A stretch of DNA of 64,000 bases, from NCBI RefSeq assembly GCF_038002345.1, contig NZ_JBBOCJ010000001.1, positions 992,001 through 1,056,000 of the forward strand. The letters are read 5' to 3'. Below the pieces are notes generated by a model that ran no database searches, was not told the origin of the DNA, and worked only from the letters and a program-made list of their open reading frames with translations. The translations under genes were made by a program, and so were the position numbers. Positions 7,307-16,853 of this stretch are shown here, piece after piece (the stretch's first letter is position 1; each line of letters starts with the position of its first letter). Origin of the DNA: Paenibacillus sp. FSL M7-0420 (GTDB taxonomy: Bacteria > Bacillota > Bacilli > Paenibacillales > Paenibacillaceae).

Positions 7307-9535
7307 TTGAGCGTTGATACGAATCAGGCGGCGAAGGCGGCGGAAGATGCCGCTGCCCGTCAGGAGCAGGAACTGATACTTGCAGCGATTGCGAAGGAGC
7401 TGAGCATCAGTCTGAAGCAGGTAAGAACTACGGTGGGGCTGCTCGATGAGGGCAACACCATTCCGTTCATCGCCAGATACCGCAAGGAAATGACCGGGGA
7501 GCTGGACGAGAATGTCCTCCGCGATGTCGAAGAACGTCTCGGATATCTGCGTAACCTCGGTGACCGCAAGAAGGATGTGATCCGCAGCATCGAGGAGCAG
7601 GGCAAGCTTACGCCTGAGCTGCAGGCGAGCATCATGAAGGCGGTGAAGCTGCAGGAAGTGGAGGATCTGTACCGTCCGTTCAAGCAGAAGCGCAAGACGC
7701 GGGCCAGTGTCGCCAAGGAACGTGGACTTGAACCGCTGGCGGATTGGGTGATGGAGCAGAGACGCCAAGGGGTTCCGCTGGAAGAGGCTGCGAAGTATAT
7801 CGATGCGGACCGGGGTGTGGAGAGTGCCGAGCTGGCGCTGCAAGGGGCGATGGATATCATTGCCGAGAATATTGCCGATGATCCGGCGATCCGTTCCTGG
7901 GTACGCCAGTATACAGCGAGTCAGGGGATTCTGGTCTCCGAGGCCAAGGATGCCCAGCAGGAAAGTGTATACGAGAATTATTATGCGTACCGGGAGCCTG
8001 TGCACCGGATCCCGCCGCACCGTATTCTCGCGATCAACCGCGGGGAGCGGGAGAATATCCTCAAGGTCGGCATCGAGGTGGTGCCGGACAAGATCCATGC
8101 ATTCATCATCCGTAAGCTGGTGAAGGGGCCTTCTCCGGTCAAGGAGCTGTTGGAAGCGGTGACCGAGGATGCCTACAAGCGGCTGATTGCCCCTTCTGTT
8201 GAGCGCGAGGTGCGCGGAGAGATGACAGAGAAGGGGGAGACGCAGGCGATCTCCATCTTCTCGGGCAATCTGCGCAGCCTGCTGCTGCAGCCGCCGGTGA
8301 AGGGACGCCATGTTCTGGGCGTCGACCCGGCCTACCGCACCGGCTGCAAGCTGGCCGTCGTGGACGATACCGGCAAGCTGCTGGAGGTAGCGGTCACGTA
8401 TCCGACGCCGCCGAACAACAAGAAGCGTGAGGCGGCGGCCAAGTTCAAGGAGCTGATCGCCAAATATGGCATCCAGCTCATTGTGATCGGCAACGGCACC
8501 GGCTCGCGGGAGACGGAGCAGTTCACGGCCGAGGTCATTGCCGAGGTCGGCGACCCTGACCTGGCCTACCTGATCGTTAACGAGGCAGGGGCCAGTGTGT
8601 ATTCGGCCTCCAAGCTGGCGCAGGAGGAGTTCCCGGATCTGGATGTGGCGGAGCGCAGCGCCGCCTCCATCGCCCGCCGCGTGCAGGACCCGCTCGCGGA
8701 GCTGGTCAAGATCGACCCGAAGGCCATCGGTGTCGGGCAGTACCAGCACGATGTGTCGCAGAAGCATCTCGAAGAGAGCCTGAGGGGCGTCGTGGAGTCG
8801 GCGGTTAACCATGTCGGCGTCGACGTGAATACCGCTTCGGCCTCGCTGCTCTCCTATGTGGCAGGAGTGAATACGACGATTGCCAAGAATATTGTGAAGT
8901 TCCGCGAGGAGAACGGCAAGTTCACTACGCGCAAGGCACTGCAGAAGGTGCCGCGCCTGGGCGCGAAATCCTACGAACAGTGCATCGGGTTCCTGCGTAT
9001 CCCCGGAGGGGACAATACGCTGGACCGCACGCCGATCCACCCGGAATCCTACGCGGTGGTGGACCGGTTGTTCCGCGAGCTGGGGCTGGATGTGAAGCAG
9101 CTCGGCAGCAAGGAGGTTGCAGAGCAGCTAAGTGCTCTGGATGCGGAGGAACTGGCGGTGAAGCTTGCGGTGGGCGTGCCCACGCTGCGTGACATCATGG
9201 AGAGTCTTCAGCGTCCGGGCCGCGACCCCCGCGAGGAGCTGCCGCTGCCCATCTTCCGCAAGGATGTGCTGAAGATGGAAGACCTGCTGCCCGGCATGGA
9301 GATGCAGGGCACGGTGCGCAACGTAATCGACTTCGGCGCCTTCGTTGACATCGGGATCAAGAACGACGGGCTGGTCCATATCTCCCAGCTTAGCGGCAGC
9401 TATGTGAAGCATCCGATGGACGTGGTCTCCGTCGGCGACAATGTCACCGTATGGGTGCTGGGCGTGGATGTGAAGAAGGGCCGGGTCAGCCTGACGATGC
9501 GCCAGCCGCGCGAGGCTGCGGGCAGCGGGGAATAG
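7307..9535 (+). CDS. tex: Tex-family RNA-binding transcription accessory protein
   Basis: 742 residues, normal for Tex. Domain order visible: N-terminal Tex helical region (IPFIARYRKEMTGELDE), YqgF-like RNase H fold (VLGVDPAYRTGCKLAVVD, about residues 330-450), helix-hairpin-helix region (NTASASLLSYVAGVNTTIAKNIV and VPRLGAKSYEQCIGFLRI), and a C-terminal S1 domain (GMEMQGTVRNVIDFGAFVDIG ... KGRVSLTMRQ). The frame is open from 7187, but TTG 7307 preceded by AAAGAGGG gives the conserved N-terminus, so I take that start. Tex binds nucleic acid and affects transcription and, in some bacteria, toxin expression or stress tolerance. Confidence 0.95.
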   Translation: MSVDTNQAAKAAEDAAARQEQELILAAIAKELSISLKQVRTTVGLLDEGNTIPFIARYRKEMTGELDENVLRDVEERLGYLRNLGDRKKDVIRSIEEQGKLTPELQASIMKAVKLQEVEDLYRPFKQKRKTRASVAKERGLEPLADWVMEQRRQGVPLEEAAKYIDADRGVESAELALQGAMDIIAENIADDPAIRSWVRQYTASQGILVSEAKDAQQESVYENYYAYREPVHRIPPHRILAINRGERENILKVGIEVVPDKIHAFIIRKLVKGPSPVKELLEAVTEDAYKRLIAPSVEREVRGEMTEKGETQAISIFSGNLRSLLLQPPVKGRHVLGVDPAYRTGCKLAVVDDTGKLLEVAVTYPTPPNNKKREAAAKFKELIAKYGIQLIVIGNGTGSRETEQFTAEVIAEVGDPDLAYLIVNEAGASVYSASKLAQEEFPDLDVAERSAASIARRVQDPLAELVKIDPKAIGVGQYQHDVSQKHLEESLRGVVESAVNHVGVDVNTASASLLSYVAGVNTTIAKNIVKFREENGKFTTRKALQKVPRLGAKSYEQCIGFLRIPGGDNTLDRTPIHPESYAVVDRLFRELGLDVKQLGSKEVAEQLSALDAEELAVKLAVGVPTLRDIMESLQRPGRDPREELPLPIFRKDVLKMEDLLPGMEMQGTVRNVIDFGAFVDIGIKNDGLVHISQLSGSYVKHPMDVVSVGDNVTVWVLGVDVKKGRVSLTMRQPREAAGSGE

Positions 9536-9550
9536 AGGAAGAGGAAGTTA

Positions 9551-9677
9551 TGGACTCAGAGGACCTTATTTTGCTGAAATCGGCATTTTGTGGGTCGTTG
9601 CGGACTCAGGAGCCGCTAATTCAGGCTTCGGAGCCTGTAATTAGGCCTGACAGCCTCATTAACGTCTTCTGAGTCCG
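9551..9677. repeat. Intergenic repeat with GGACTCAG arms
   Basis: In the 383-bp gap after tex, GGACTCAG occurs at 9552 and 9602 and inverted (CTGAGTCC) at 9669. A tight hairpin (CAGGCT, loop TCGG, AGCCTG) sits near 9622-9637. The segment TGGACTCAGAGGACCTTATT at 9551-9570 matches the reverse complement of 40931-40952 with few differences, so this is a dispersed element. Short open frames across it are not credible genes. The rest of the gap (9680-9918) shows nothing I can name. Confidence 0.55.
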
Positions 9678-9918
9678 TTTAGGCCGACAAAAGAGGCATT
9701 TCAAAGAGAATAACGGCATCCTGGTCCGCAAAGACCGGAGAATGAAAATAAGCTGTGCTATCCTTCAACAGGATTGCACAGTTTTTTGCGAAATGGAGCT
9801 GATGAATGTGAGCTGGAGATTCACCTCAGCAGTATAAAACAACTATAGTCATTCAAGAACGGAAGCCCCCTGACCGGCAGTGGTATGATGGACAGAAACA
9901 GAAGGTGGCGGATGGGAA

Positions 9919-10833
9919 TTGAGCAACAGAGTGATCCGGCAGTTTGAAGAGAGGGATATGGCGGCGCTTGGCGCGATGTACGAGCAGTTGCCGGCGCAGG
10001 AGGATGTGCTGTTCTGGTGGGTGGGGGATGCGGATAATTGGGAGAATGTCTTCTGTGCTTTTGAAGGGGAGCAGATGGTGGCCAAAGGCCAGCTGCAGCT
10101 CTTTAATGTGGTGCCACCGGGACGCGCGGCGGAGAGTAAACACAAGATGTTCGTGAATCTGAAGACATTGCCCGGACGGGAAAAAGATCTGGAGCTGCTT
10201 GACAGTGTCTACGCCCTTCTGCTGGAACGGGCACATGTGCTAAAGCATACGCTTCCTCCAGAATATGGAACCCTCCTGTGCACAGGTAATTATGCGGCGG
10301 AGGAGAGCAGCCATGCTTATTTCGAAGAGCACCTTGGTTACCTGCCGGATAGCCGCTTGTATACACTTCAGCGCGATCTTCGTGAACCTATCCATGCGGT
10401 GGAACTGGAGGAGGGTCTTGAATTAACTAGTTCGCCTATGGATTCACCGGAGCAGCGGGCGGCTTATCTGGAGCTGGAGGCGGAGATCTGGCCGGAGACC
10501 CCGCTTGGAATGGAGCGTCTGCTGGAATATCAGGCGAATCCGCACTGGACATCGATGGTTGTGCGGGATGAAGGCCGGGTGGCGGGCAGTCTGATGGTCT
10601 GGCAGGAAGAGGAGCTTGGCATCATTGAGGATGTATTTGTCTGCAAGCCCTGGAGAAGAAGAGGCATTGCCAAGGCGCTGCTGAATCATGCGTTAATGTA
10701 TCTTCAGGAGAAGGGTCTGGAGCAGGCGCAGCTGGTCGCATTGACCACGAATGATTCTGCACTGTCCCTGTACCGGTCAGCCGGATTCAAGATAGGGCGT
10801 CAGGAGATCCGATACGCTAAGGAGCTGGGCTAA
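9919..10833 (+). CDS. Tandem GNAT-family N-acetyltransferase
   Basis: 304 residues with two GNAT-like halves. The N-terminal half (about 1-150) is degenerate; the C-terminal half (about 160-300) keeps the acetyl-CoA loop as DVFVCKPWRRRGIAKALLNHAL (the R/Q-x-x-G-x-G/A type) and the terminal SALSLYRSAGF segment. This layout is like mycothiol-synthase-type double GNATs, but the substrate is unknown. The start is TTG at 9919. It is a single gene, ended by a bidirectional terminator shared with the opposite SLH gene. Confidence 0.8.
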   Translation: MSNRVIRQFEERDMAALGAMYEQLPAQEDVLFWWVGDADNWENVFCAFEGEQMVAKGQLQLFNVVPPGRAAESKHKMFVNLKTLPGREKDLELLDSVYALLLERAHVLKHTLPPEYGTLLCTGNYAAEESSHAYFEEHLGYLPDSRLYTLQRDLREPIHAVELEEGLELTSSPMDSPEQRAAYLELEAEIWPETPLGMERLLEYQANPHWTSMVVRDEGRVAGSLMVWQEEELGIIEDVFVCKPWRRRGIAKALLNHALMYLQEKGLEQAQLVALTTNDSALSLYRSAGFKIGRQEIRYAKELG

Positions 10834-10889
10834 CGAACGGCCCCCTGATTCATAGTGACTGTGAATATCACTGTGAAAATCGCATATCA

Positions 10890-10932
10890 CAAAAAGCGCA
10901 CCAACTAAATATCCGGCGGTGCGCTCTTTGTG
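10890..10932. terminator. Bidirectional terminator between GNAT and SLH genes
   Basis: CAAAAAGCGCACC near 10890 pairs with GGTGCGCTCTTTG ending near 10932, with A-rich and T-rich flanks on the two sides, as expected between convergent genes. Confidence 0.75.
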
Positions 10933-10955
10933 GTGATCTAGTTAAGCGGAGGCTG

Positions 10956-11927
10956 TTACTTTATGACTCTGGAAGCAGCAGAGGTTGCCGAGCCTGGTAC
11001 AGCTTGGGCTACTGCGGTATAGCCTTCCGGCAGATAGGTGACGGCGGTGCCTGCCGAGATGACCTGGGGGTTCATGGAACCGGGCTTCGGTGAGGTTACC
11101 TTGAAGTAGATCACTGCGGTTTTGTCAGCGCCGAACTCAATCCGCTCAATGACCAGGCCATATCCCGGGTTCGGCAGGTTGGATACGGTCACCGTAGCTT
11201 TGTTGACACCAGCGGCGGCTTTGTCCAGTGTAACAGCGGCATCATAGGTGCTTGACGGAGCTGAAATGTTCTCATCCATCATAATCACTTCCTTCACGAA
11301 TTTGGCGGCATCGTAGACCAGGACGGCAGCTTCTGCACGGGTCACCGGCTCGTTCGGACGGAAGGTATTGTTCTTCTCCAGCGTGACCAGTCCGGTGTTG
11401 ATCAGAATCTGCAGACTGTTCATCTCCGCAGCGGATAGCTTGCCGCCGTCCGTAATGTTGGCATACATCTCCGTATACGCGAAGTCCCCTTTGTTCTGAA
11501 GCGCCTGAAGCAGCAATTGTGCGAACTGGACCCGTGTCATCACAGCATTAGGGTCAATAGACCGCTCCAGCGGCAAGCCGCTTTCTTTGGCCTTCAGGAA
11601 TGCGGAGGCATACCAGGCGGTGTTTTTTACATTGTCAAAATAATCGCTGGCCTTCTTGCCGGAGGGGCGCTGCGGAGCAAGCTTCAGGCCGCTTACCATG
11701 AACTGCACGCCTTGCGCATACGTAAGGCTGGACTTTGGCGCGAACTTGTCGCTGGTCACTCCGTTAAGGATGCCCTCCTGATGAAGGGCATTGATTTTGG
11801 CTTCGGCCGCATGGCCCTTCAGATCCGAGAAAGCGGAAGCCGGTGACCCGATAGCTAAGGTTGCCGCCAGAATGCTGCAAGCCAGCGAGATTTTGGCCGT
11901 GCGCATCCGGGTTAATGTATTCTTCAT
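10956..11927 (-). CDS. Exported SLH-domain protein (paralogue 1)
   Basis: 323 residues with a signal peptide (cleavage likely after the ASA near residue 32). SLH repeats follow: FSDLKGHAAEAKINALHQEGILNGV, a second around YFDNVKNTAWYASAFLKAKESGL, and a third ending NTFRPNEPVTRAEAAVLVYDAA. SLH repeats hold proteins on pyruvylated cell-wall polymers. The C-terminal domain (about 235-305) has NLPNPGYGLVIERIEF and a YLPEGYTAVAQ end; its PGYG ... P-pG pattern resembles PrcB-type protease-stabilising domains, but that is an inference. It is closely similar over its whole length to the gene at 16854-17849 on the other side of the ABC operon. The ribosome site is GAGGTGAGG. Confidence 0.88.
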   Translation of the reverse strand: MKNTLTRMRTAKISLACSILAATLAIGSPASAFSDLKGHAAEAKINALHQEGILNGVTSDKFAPKSSLTYAQGVQFMVSGLKLAPQRPSGKKASDYFDNVKNTAWYASAFLKAKESGLPLERSIDPNAVMTRVQFAQLLLQALQNKGDFAYTEMYANITDGGKLSAAEMNSLQILINTGLVTLEKNNTFRPNEPVTRAEAAVLVYDAAKFVKEVIMMDENISAPSSTYDAAVTLDKAAAGVNKATVTVSNLPNPGYGLVIERIEFGADKTAVIYFKVTSPKPGSMNPQVISAGTAVTYLPEGYTAVAQAVPGSATSAASRVIK

Positions 11928-12187
11928 TATACCTCACCTCTTATCCTCATAGATGGGATTCAGGAGCAAAAGGTTGCAGCCAATCACTCCATAGATGGAA
12001 TTATTATTCTCTATCCCGCCAGCGGTGATTCCCCGTTGTCCAAAACAATTCATCATGTGTCAATTTTCACCTACCGGAAGTCGAATCTTCGCCTGAATTC
12101 AGCTCCTCTTGCAGCTAAAAAGGTCAATATACGATGATTAAAAGGTAATATACGGTGAGACAGGGTGCGGAAGAAAAATTATAATAA

Positions 12188-12201
12188 TGATAACGCTTTC
12201 G
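12188..12201 (+). promoter_or_regulatory. Possible CcpA (cre) site upstream of the sugar importer
   Basis: TGATAACGCTTTCG matches the Bacillus cre consensus (TGWAARCGYTWNCW) at 12 of 14 positions and lies about 20 bp before the solute-binding protein gene, where it could mediate catabolite repression. The remaining gap from 11928 holds only the SLH gene leader and no further feature that I can support. Confidence 0.45.
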
Positions 12202-12221
12202 TAAAAAGAGGGGGTAATCAA

Positions 12222-13856
12222 ATGGGAAAAAAGAGTATTCTGGCCTTGGTCTTGGCAGGTTGTCTGGCGGGACTATCACTCGCAGGCTGCAGCAGTAAGG
12301 GGAACAGCTCAGATGTGGGGAATGACAGCAGCAACACGCCGGAGGGGAAAACAAAGCTGAAGGCGATTATCGTGAAGCATTCACTGACCAAAGATGTCAC
12401 GCAAATGAAATGGCTCGCTGAAATAGAAGAGAAGGCGAATGTCGAAATTGAATGGCAGCAAATCTCTGCGGACTGGGATCAGAAGAAAAGTGCCCTGTTT
12501 GCCAGCGGTGAAATTCCGGATTTGCTGTTCAATGCGACCTCGAACTCTGATTTTGTACAATTCAACGGGTTGTTCGAGGATCTGGGCCCGTTGATTGAGA
12601 AGGACGCTCCTAATATTCAAAAGATGTTCAGCGAGCACCCGGAATTGAAAACGCTTGCTACACAGATCGACGGGAAGCTCTACGGCACTCCGCGTTATAA
12701 GGGCATCTGGCCCGGCTCCACCGCCTCGATGTTCATTAACAAAACCTGGCTCGACAATCTCGGCCTGCAGGTTCCAACGACTTGGGATGAGCTAGAGACT
12801 GTGCTGCTTGCCTTCCGCGATGGCGACCCGAATCAGAATGGGGACAAGACGGATGAGATTCCGATGGACTTTAACCCGATTGGCTGGGACTTCACGCCGA
12901 AGCTGCTGCTGGGCAGCCTGGGGCTGCCTCTGTCCAACGGGGCGAGCGACGGCTACTTCACCGAAGGGGCACAGGTTAAGAATTTCTATGTAGATGAACG
13001 GTTCAAGACGCTCATGCAATTCCTGCAGAAGCTGTACAGCCAGAACCTGATCAGCAAGGAAGTGGTCACGCAGGATTACTCCAAATATCAGTCCGTTGCC
13101 CGCGGGAATGGAACTACGGCTAAGGTCGGATTCACCTGGGGCTGGGAGACAGGGGACCGCTTCGGCAACGAGTTGAAGGATCAATATGTTACCCTGCCGC
13201 AGCTGAAGCAGCATGCAGATTCTACGAATGAGCTGTACTGGAGCAATGACTACTACTACCAGAATTACGGCTCTAATGCGGTGTCGGTCAGTGCCCGCTC
13301 CAAGAATAAGGAAGCTGCGATGCGGTTCATTGATGCTTTTTATGAGCCGGTTGTCAGCTTGCAGGTACTGTTCGGCGGGATGAATGACACGGATAAGGGA
13401 ATCAAGGATAACGGGGATGGCACGTATGCGATTCTTCCTCCGGCGGATGCATCCCTCGACCCGGGCTCATGGAAATGGACGAATTCGTTCGCCGATAACG
13501 GCCCGATGTACATTGCCGATGCACTGAAGGACAAGGTGATGCTTGGCTCGGATATGCAGAATGTGCTGAAGGAGAAGGCCGTCTATGATGAGCTGCTGAA
13601 CAAGGCGGACGAGAAGAGCAATGTCTATCCGCAGAACTTCATGAAATACAGCACGGAGGACACTAACACCCTGGCCATGAATCAGGCGAACGTCAATAAT
13701 ATCACGGATCAAAAGTGGGCGAACTGGCTGACCACCAAGGTTGACATTGAGAAGGAGTGGGCGGCGTATGTAGCCTCAGTCAATAGCTCCGGTCTTGAAC
13801 AGAACCTGCAAATCCGCCAAAAGGCTTATGACGAATACCTCTCGACCTTGAAATAG
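12222..13856 (+). CDS. Carbohydrate ABC transporter substrate-binding lipoprotein
   Basis: 544 residues (with the 12222 ATG start after GAGGGGG). The signal peptide ends in the lipobox SLAGC, followed by a Ser/Gly/Asn linker. The protein is of the long LplA-type extracellular solute-binding family of Paenibacillus: WQQISADWDQKKSALFASGEIPDLLF, YGTPRYKGIWPGSTASMFINKTWLDNLGL and PTTWDELETVLLAF. It captures an oligosaccharide or glycan fragment outside the cell and hands it to the two permeases encoded directly downstream. The sugar cannot be told from the sequence. Confidence 0.92.
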   Translation: MGKKSILALVLAGCLAGLSLAGCSSKGNSSDVGNDSSNTPEGKTKLKAIIVKHSLTKDVTQMKWLAEIEEKANVEIEWQQISADWDQKKSALFASGEIPDLLFNATSNSDFVQFNGLFEDLGPLIEKDAPNIQKMFSEHPELKTLATQIDGKLYGTPRYKGIWPGSTASMFINKTWLDNLGLQVPTTWDELETVLLAFRDGDPNQNGDKTDEIPMDFNPIGWDFTPKLLLGSLGLPLSNGASDGYFTEGAQVKNFYVDERFKTLMQFLQKLYSQNLISKEVVTQDYSKYQSVARGNGTTAKVGFTWGWETGDRFGNELKDQYVTLPQLKQHADSTNELYWSNDYYYQNYGSNAVSVSARSKNKEAAMRFIDAFYEPVVSLQVLFGGMNDTDKGIKDNGDGTYAILPPADASLDPGSWKWTNSFADNGPMYIADALKDKVMLGSDMQNVLKEKAVYDELLNKADEKSNVYPQNFMKYSTEDTNTLAMNQANVNNITDQKWANWLTTKVDIEKEWAAYVASVNSSGLEQNLQIRQKAYDEYLSTLK

Positions 13857-13884
13857 TGGACTCGAATGGAAGGGGCGCTCCCAA

Positions 13885-14838
13885 ATGAAACCAGCACAGA
13901 CCACGGTGCCGCATCAGACGCTGCGCGGGAACGGATGGCTTCGTAAGCAGGCGGGGCATTATCAGCTATGGCTGATGGTGCTTCCTGCGGTCATTTATAT
14001 CGCCATTTTCTGTTATGGTCCGATGTACGGTATCCAGCTTGCTTTTCGTGAATTTGATTTCAGCAAAGGACTGACGGGCGGGGAATGGGCCGGACTCAAA
14101 TATTTCGAGCAGTACTTCAACAGCCCGATGTTCTGGCCTACGCTGCGAAATACGTTTATTATTGCCTTTTTCTCCATACTGCTGGGCTTCCCGATGCCGA
14201 TTCTGCTGGCGCTGGTGGTTAACTCGATCCGCAGCAACAGACGCAAGCGTATCCTGCAGACTACGGTGTATATGCCTTACTTCATTTCTACTGTTGTTCT
14301 GGTTGCGTTACTGCAGATTATGCTGTCTCCTACCACCGGGCTGATCGACGGCTTCCTGAAGGCCTTGCACCTGATCCCTGCGGATACGAATCTCATAGGT
14401 GACCCTGGCGCCTTCGTTCCGGTGTATGTCATCTCTGCCATCTGGCAGGCCTGCGGCTGGAACAGCATTATCTTCATCGCCGCCCTGTCCTCGGTGGATG
14501 CACAGCAGTATGACGCCGCCCGGATTGACGGGGCTAACCGCTGGCAGACCGTCTGGCACGTGGAGATTCCGGCCATCCTGCCGACCATTATTATTTTATT
14601 GATTATGAATATGGGCAGCATACTCAGTGTAGGCTTCGAGAAGACTTTTCTTATGCAAAATAGTCTCAACAAGCCCGTCTCGGAGGTCATCTCCACGTAT
14701 GTCTTCAATGTGGGCGTGAAATCCAACCAGTTCAGCTTCGGTTCTGCGGTCGGACTATTCAATACCCTGATCAACTTCACGTTCCTGATGCTGGCGAATG
14801 CACTGGCCAAAAAAACTTCAAAAATCAGTCTGATGTAA
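13885..14838 (+). CDS. Sugar ABC transporter permease (LplB type)
   Basis: 317 residues with six predicted membrane segments. The EAA loop facing the ATPase is seen as QYDAARIDGANRWQTVWHVEIPAI. The N-terminal YQLWLMVLPAVIYIAIFCYGPMYGIQLAF segment is typical of LplB/YteP permeases. It follows the binding protein by 28 bp and precedes the second permease by 12 bp. There is no ATP-binding subunit gene nearby, so a shared MsmX-like ATPase encoded elsewhere is expected for this transporter class. Confidence 0.92.
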   Translation: MKPAQTTVPHQTLRGNGWLRKQAGHYQLWLMVLPAVIYIAIFCYGPMYGIQLAFREFDFSKGLTGGEWAGLKYFEQYFNSPMFWPTLRNTFIIAFFSILLGFPMPILLALVVNSIRSNRRKRILQTTVYMPYFISTVVLVALLQIMLSPTTGLIDGFLKALHLIPADTNLIGDPGAFVPVYVISAIWQACGWNSIIFIAALSSVDAQQYDAARIDGANRWQTVWHVEIPAILPTIIILLIMNMGSILSVGFEKTFLMQNSLNKPVSEVISTYVFNVGVKSNQFSFGSAVGLFNTLINFTFLMLANALAKKTSKISLM

Positions 14839-14850
14839 GGAGGAAATGGG

Positions 14851-15780
14851 ATGTCAAACAGTCAAGCCGCTCATTCGCAAACGATCAAGCATTCGGGCGG
14901 CATCGCAGACAGGCTGTACACGCTGGTGGTTGCGGTCATAAGCATCGCAGCGTTTATCATGGTCGCGTACCCGCTGTATTTCATCATCATAGCTTCCGTC
15001 AGCAACTCCACCATGGTGAATCAGGGACAGGTTATTCTATGGCCTAAGGACATTAACCTGTACGGCTATGAGCAGATATTCAAGGACACCCGGATCTGGC
15101 AGGGGTATAAAAATACGATTATTTACACGGTGCTGGGTACGCTGCTCAATCTGCTGGTCACGCTCCCTGCGGCGTATGCCTTGTCCCAGCGGAAATTCCG
15201 GGCACGCAGGTTCATTATGCCGCTGTTTGTGATCACGATGTATTTTGGCGGGGGCATGATTCCTACCTATCTGCTTATCCGTGACCTGAATCTGTTGAAT
15301 ACGCCCTGGGTAATGATTGTGAACGGTGCCATTAGTGTATACAATCTGATTATTACAAGAACCTTCTTCGAGACCGCTATCCCGGAGGAGCTGCACGAAG
15401 CGGCTACCCTGGATGGCTGCTCGCACTTCCGTTATTTCATCTCGGTGGTGGTTCCGCTGTCCAAGGCGGTAATCTCTGTCATCACGCTCTATTATGTGGT
15501 GGGTCACTGGAACGACTTCTTCAACGCCTTGCTCTATATCAATACGGATAGCTTACAGCCGCTGCAGATCGTCCTGCGCAATATTCTGTTATCCAATCAG
15601 GCGTTCGCGGGCGGAGCCGGATCAGGTGCCGGGGCCGGTGCGGGCAGCTATGCCCAGCAGTTCGCGGATCAGATCAAATATGCGGTCATTATCGTATCGA
15701 CGGTGCCGGTGCTGATTATCTATCCGTTTATCCAGAAGTACTTCGAGAAGGGCGTAATGATCGGTGCGGTGAAGGGCTGA
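14851..15780 (+). CDS. Sugar ABC transporter permease (YtcP type)
   Basis: 309 residues, second permease of the importer. The EAA motif is ELHEAATLDGCSHFRYFISVVVPLSKAV. The C-terminus IIYPFIQKYFEKGVMIGAVKG is a hallmark of the YtcP/AraQ-like permeases. A Gly/Ala-rich insertion (GGAGSGAGAGAGS, about residues 255-267) lies in the loop before the last membrane segment; such low-complexity loops are variable in this family. The AGGAGG ribosome site is at 14839-14844. Confidence 0.92.
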   Translation: MSNSQAAHSQTIKHSGGIADRLYTLVVAVISIAAFIMVAYPLYFIIIASVSNSTMVNQGQVILWPKDINLYGYEQIFKDTRIWQGYKNTIIYTVLGTLLNLLVTLPAAYALSQRKFRARRFIMPLFVITMYFGGGMIPTYLLIRDLNLLNTPWVMIVNGAISVYNLIITRTFFETAIPEELHEAATLDGCSHFRYFISVVVPLSKAVISVITLYYVVGHWNDFFNALLYINTDSLQPLQIVLRNILLSNQAFAGGAGSGAGAGAGSYAQQFADQIKYAVIIVSTVPVLIIYPFIQKYFEKGVMIGAVKG

Positions 15781-15835
15781 GCGTATAGCTGACGCTGCGG
15801 GCAGCATCCGGTGGGCCGGGAGGGAGGGAACCTCA

Positions 15836-16771
15836 GTGAAAAAAAGTCTTGAACTGCTCGATTCCATCGGCGAACCTGTATCTCAAGATATGAAGGAAAA
15901 GCTTATTCATGGCAGCAGACAATTCCGCATGAGTGTGCATGTAACCAAGGTACCTTCCATGAATAATCTGGTGCTGTATTCCCACTGGCATGAAGAGCTG
16001 GAGCTGCTGTTCATGATCAAGGGCACGGCCAAGTTCCATGTGGGGCAGGAGAAGCTGGTTGTTCAGAGCGGAGAGGCGGTCTTCATTCAGCCTAATATGC
16101 TGCATTCGGCGATCCGGGTGGATCAGGAGGAGATTATGTTCTGCGCGGTGCTGGTGCATTTCAATTTCCTCTCGAGCCTGGAGAATGACCAGATTCAGCA
16201 GCAGTATATCTTCCCGCTCTTCCTCGACAACCGGCGTTATCCGCTGCTGATCGGGCGGGAGCTGGAGGAGAAGCTGCGGCTGATTCCACTGCTGGAGGAG
16301 GTACGGGATCTCTATCAGCAAGAATCGCACGGCTATGAGATGCTGATTAAGGCCAGGCTGTTCGAGCTGCTGTACCGGCTGGAAAAGTGTGCGGCTGAGC
16401 ATCCGCAGGCAGGACTGCCCGGGCAGTCCCGGGGCGGCAACAGCTCGATGCTGGCCAAAAAAACGCTGGCCTACGTCCAGCAGAACTACAGTAAGCGGAT
16501 CACGCTCTCCGACATGGCGCAGCAGGTCAACATGAGCCCGTCTTACTTTTGCCGGTTCATGAAGAAGCAGTTCGATCTGTCCCCGATGGACTTCCTGAAC
16601 GAATACCGGATCTCGGAGGCGGTCAGCCTGCTGGAGACCACGGATAAGAAGATCATGGAGATCTCCGGCATGACCGGCTTCAGCAATGTCAACCGGTTCA
16701 CGGAGATGTTCAAGAAAACCTACGGCTGCCGCCCGATAGATTACCGGAACAGGCTGCGGCAGAGTAAATAG
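15836..16771 (+). CDS. AraC-family transcriptional regulator
   Basis: 311 residues. The N-terminal cupin-like sensor domain (YSHWHEELELLFMIKGTAKFHVG ... GEAVFIQPNMLHSA) probably binds a sugar. The C-terminal AraC domain (about 205-305) has two helix-turn-helix units: ITLSDMAQQVNMSPSYFCRFMKK and IMEISGMTGFSNVNRFTEMFKK, ending GCRPIDYRN. The GTG start follows GGGAGGGAGG. Encoded downstream of the importer on the same strand, it most likely regulates it. Confidence 0.9.
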   Translation: MKKSLELLDSIGEPVSQDMKEKLIHGSRQFRMSVHVTKVPSMNNLVLYSHWHEELELLFMIKGTAKFHVGQEKLVVQSGEAVFIQPNMLHSAIRVDQEEIMFCAVLVHFNFLSSLENDQIQQQYIFPLFLDNRRYPLLIGRELEEKLRLIPLLEEVRDLYQQESHGYEMLIKARLFELLYRLEKCAAEHPQAGLPGQSRGGNSSMLAKKTLAYVQQNYSKRITLSDMAQQVNMSPSYFCRFMKKQFDLSPMDFLNEYRISEAVSLLETTDKKIMEISGMTGFSNVNRFTEMFKKTYGCRPIDYRNRLRQSK

Positions 16772-16784
16772 CTTGGACTAGAAG

Positions 16785-16820
16785 AAAAAGCAGCCCCTAT
16801 CGCAGGGACTGCTTTTCTTT
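16785..16820. terminator. Bidirectional terminator after the AraC gene
   Basis: AAAAGCAGCCCCT pairs with AGGGACTGCTTTT around the loop ATCGC; A-run on one side and T-rich on the other serve both converging genes. Confidence 0.85.
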
Positions 16821-16853
16821 GTGCTGTGGCTTGTGAACGGAAGAGAGCCCGTG

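Noticed and set aside
7259..9040. 593-codon open frame on the minus strand
   Set aside because: Lies wholly inside tex on the opposite strand; a by-product of GC-rich codon use in that gene, with no ribosome site or recognisable domain.
9451..9672. 73-codon frame across the tex 3' end and the intergenic repeat
   Set aside because: No ribosome site and mostly intergenic repeat sequence.
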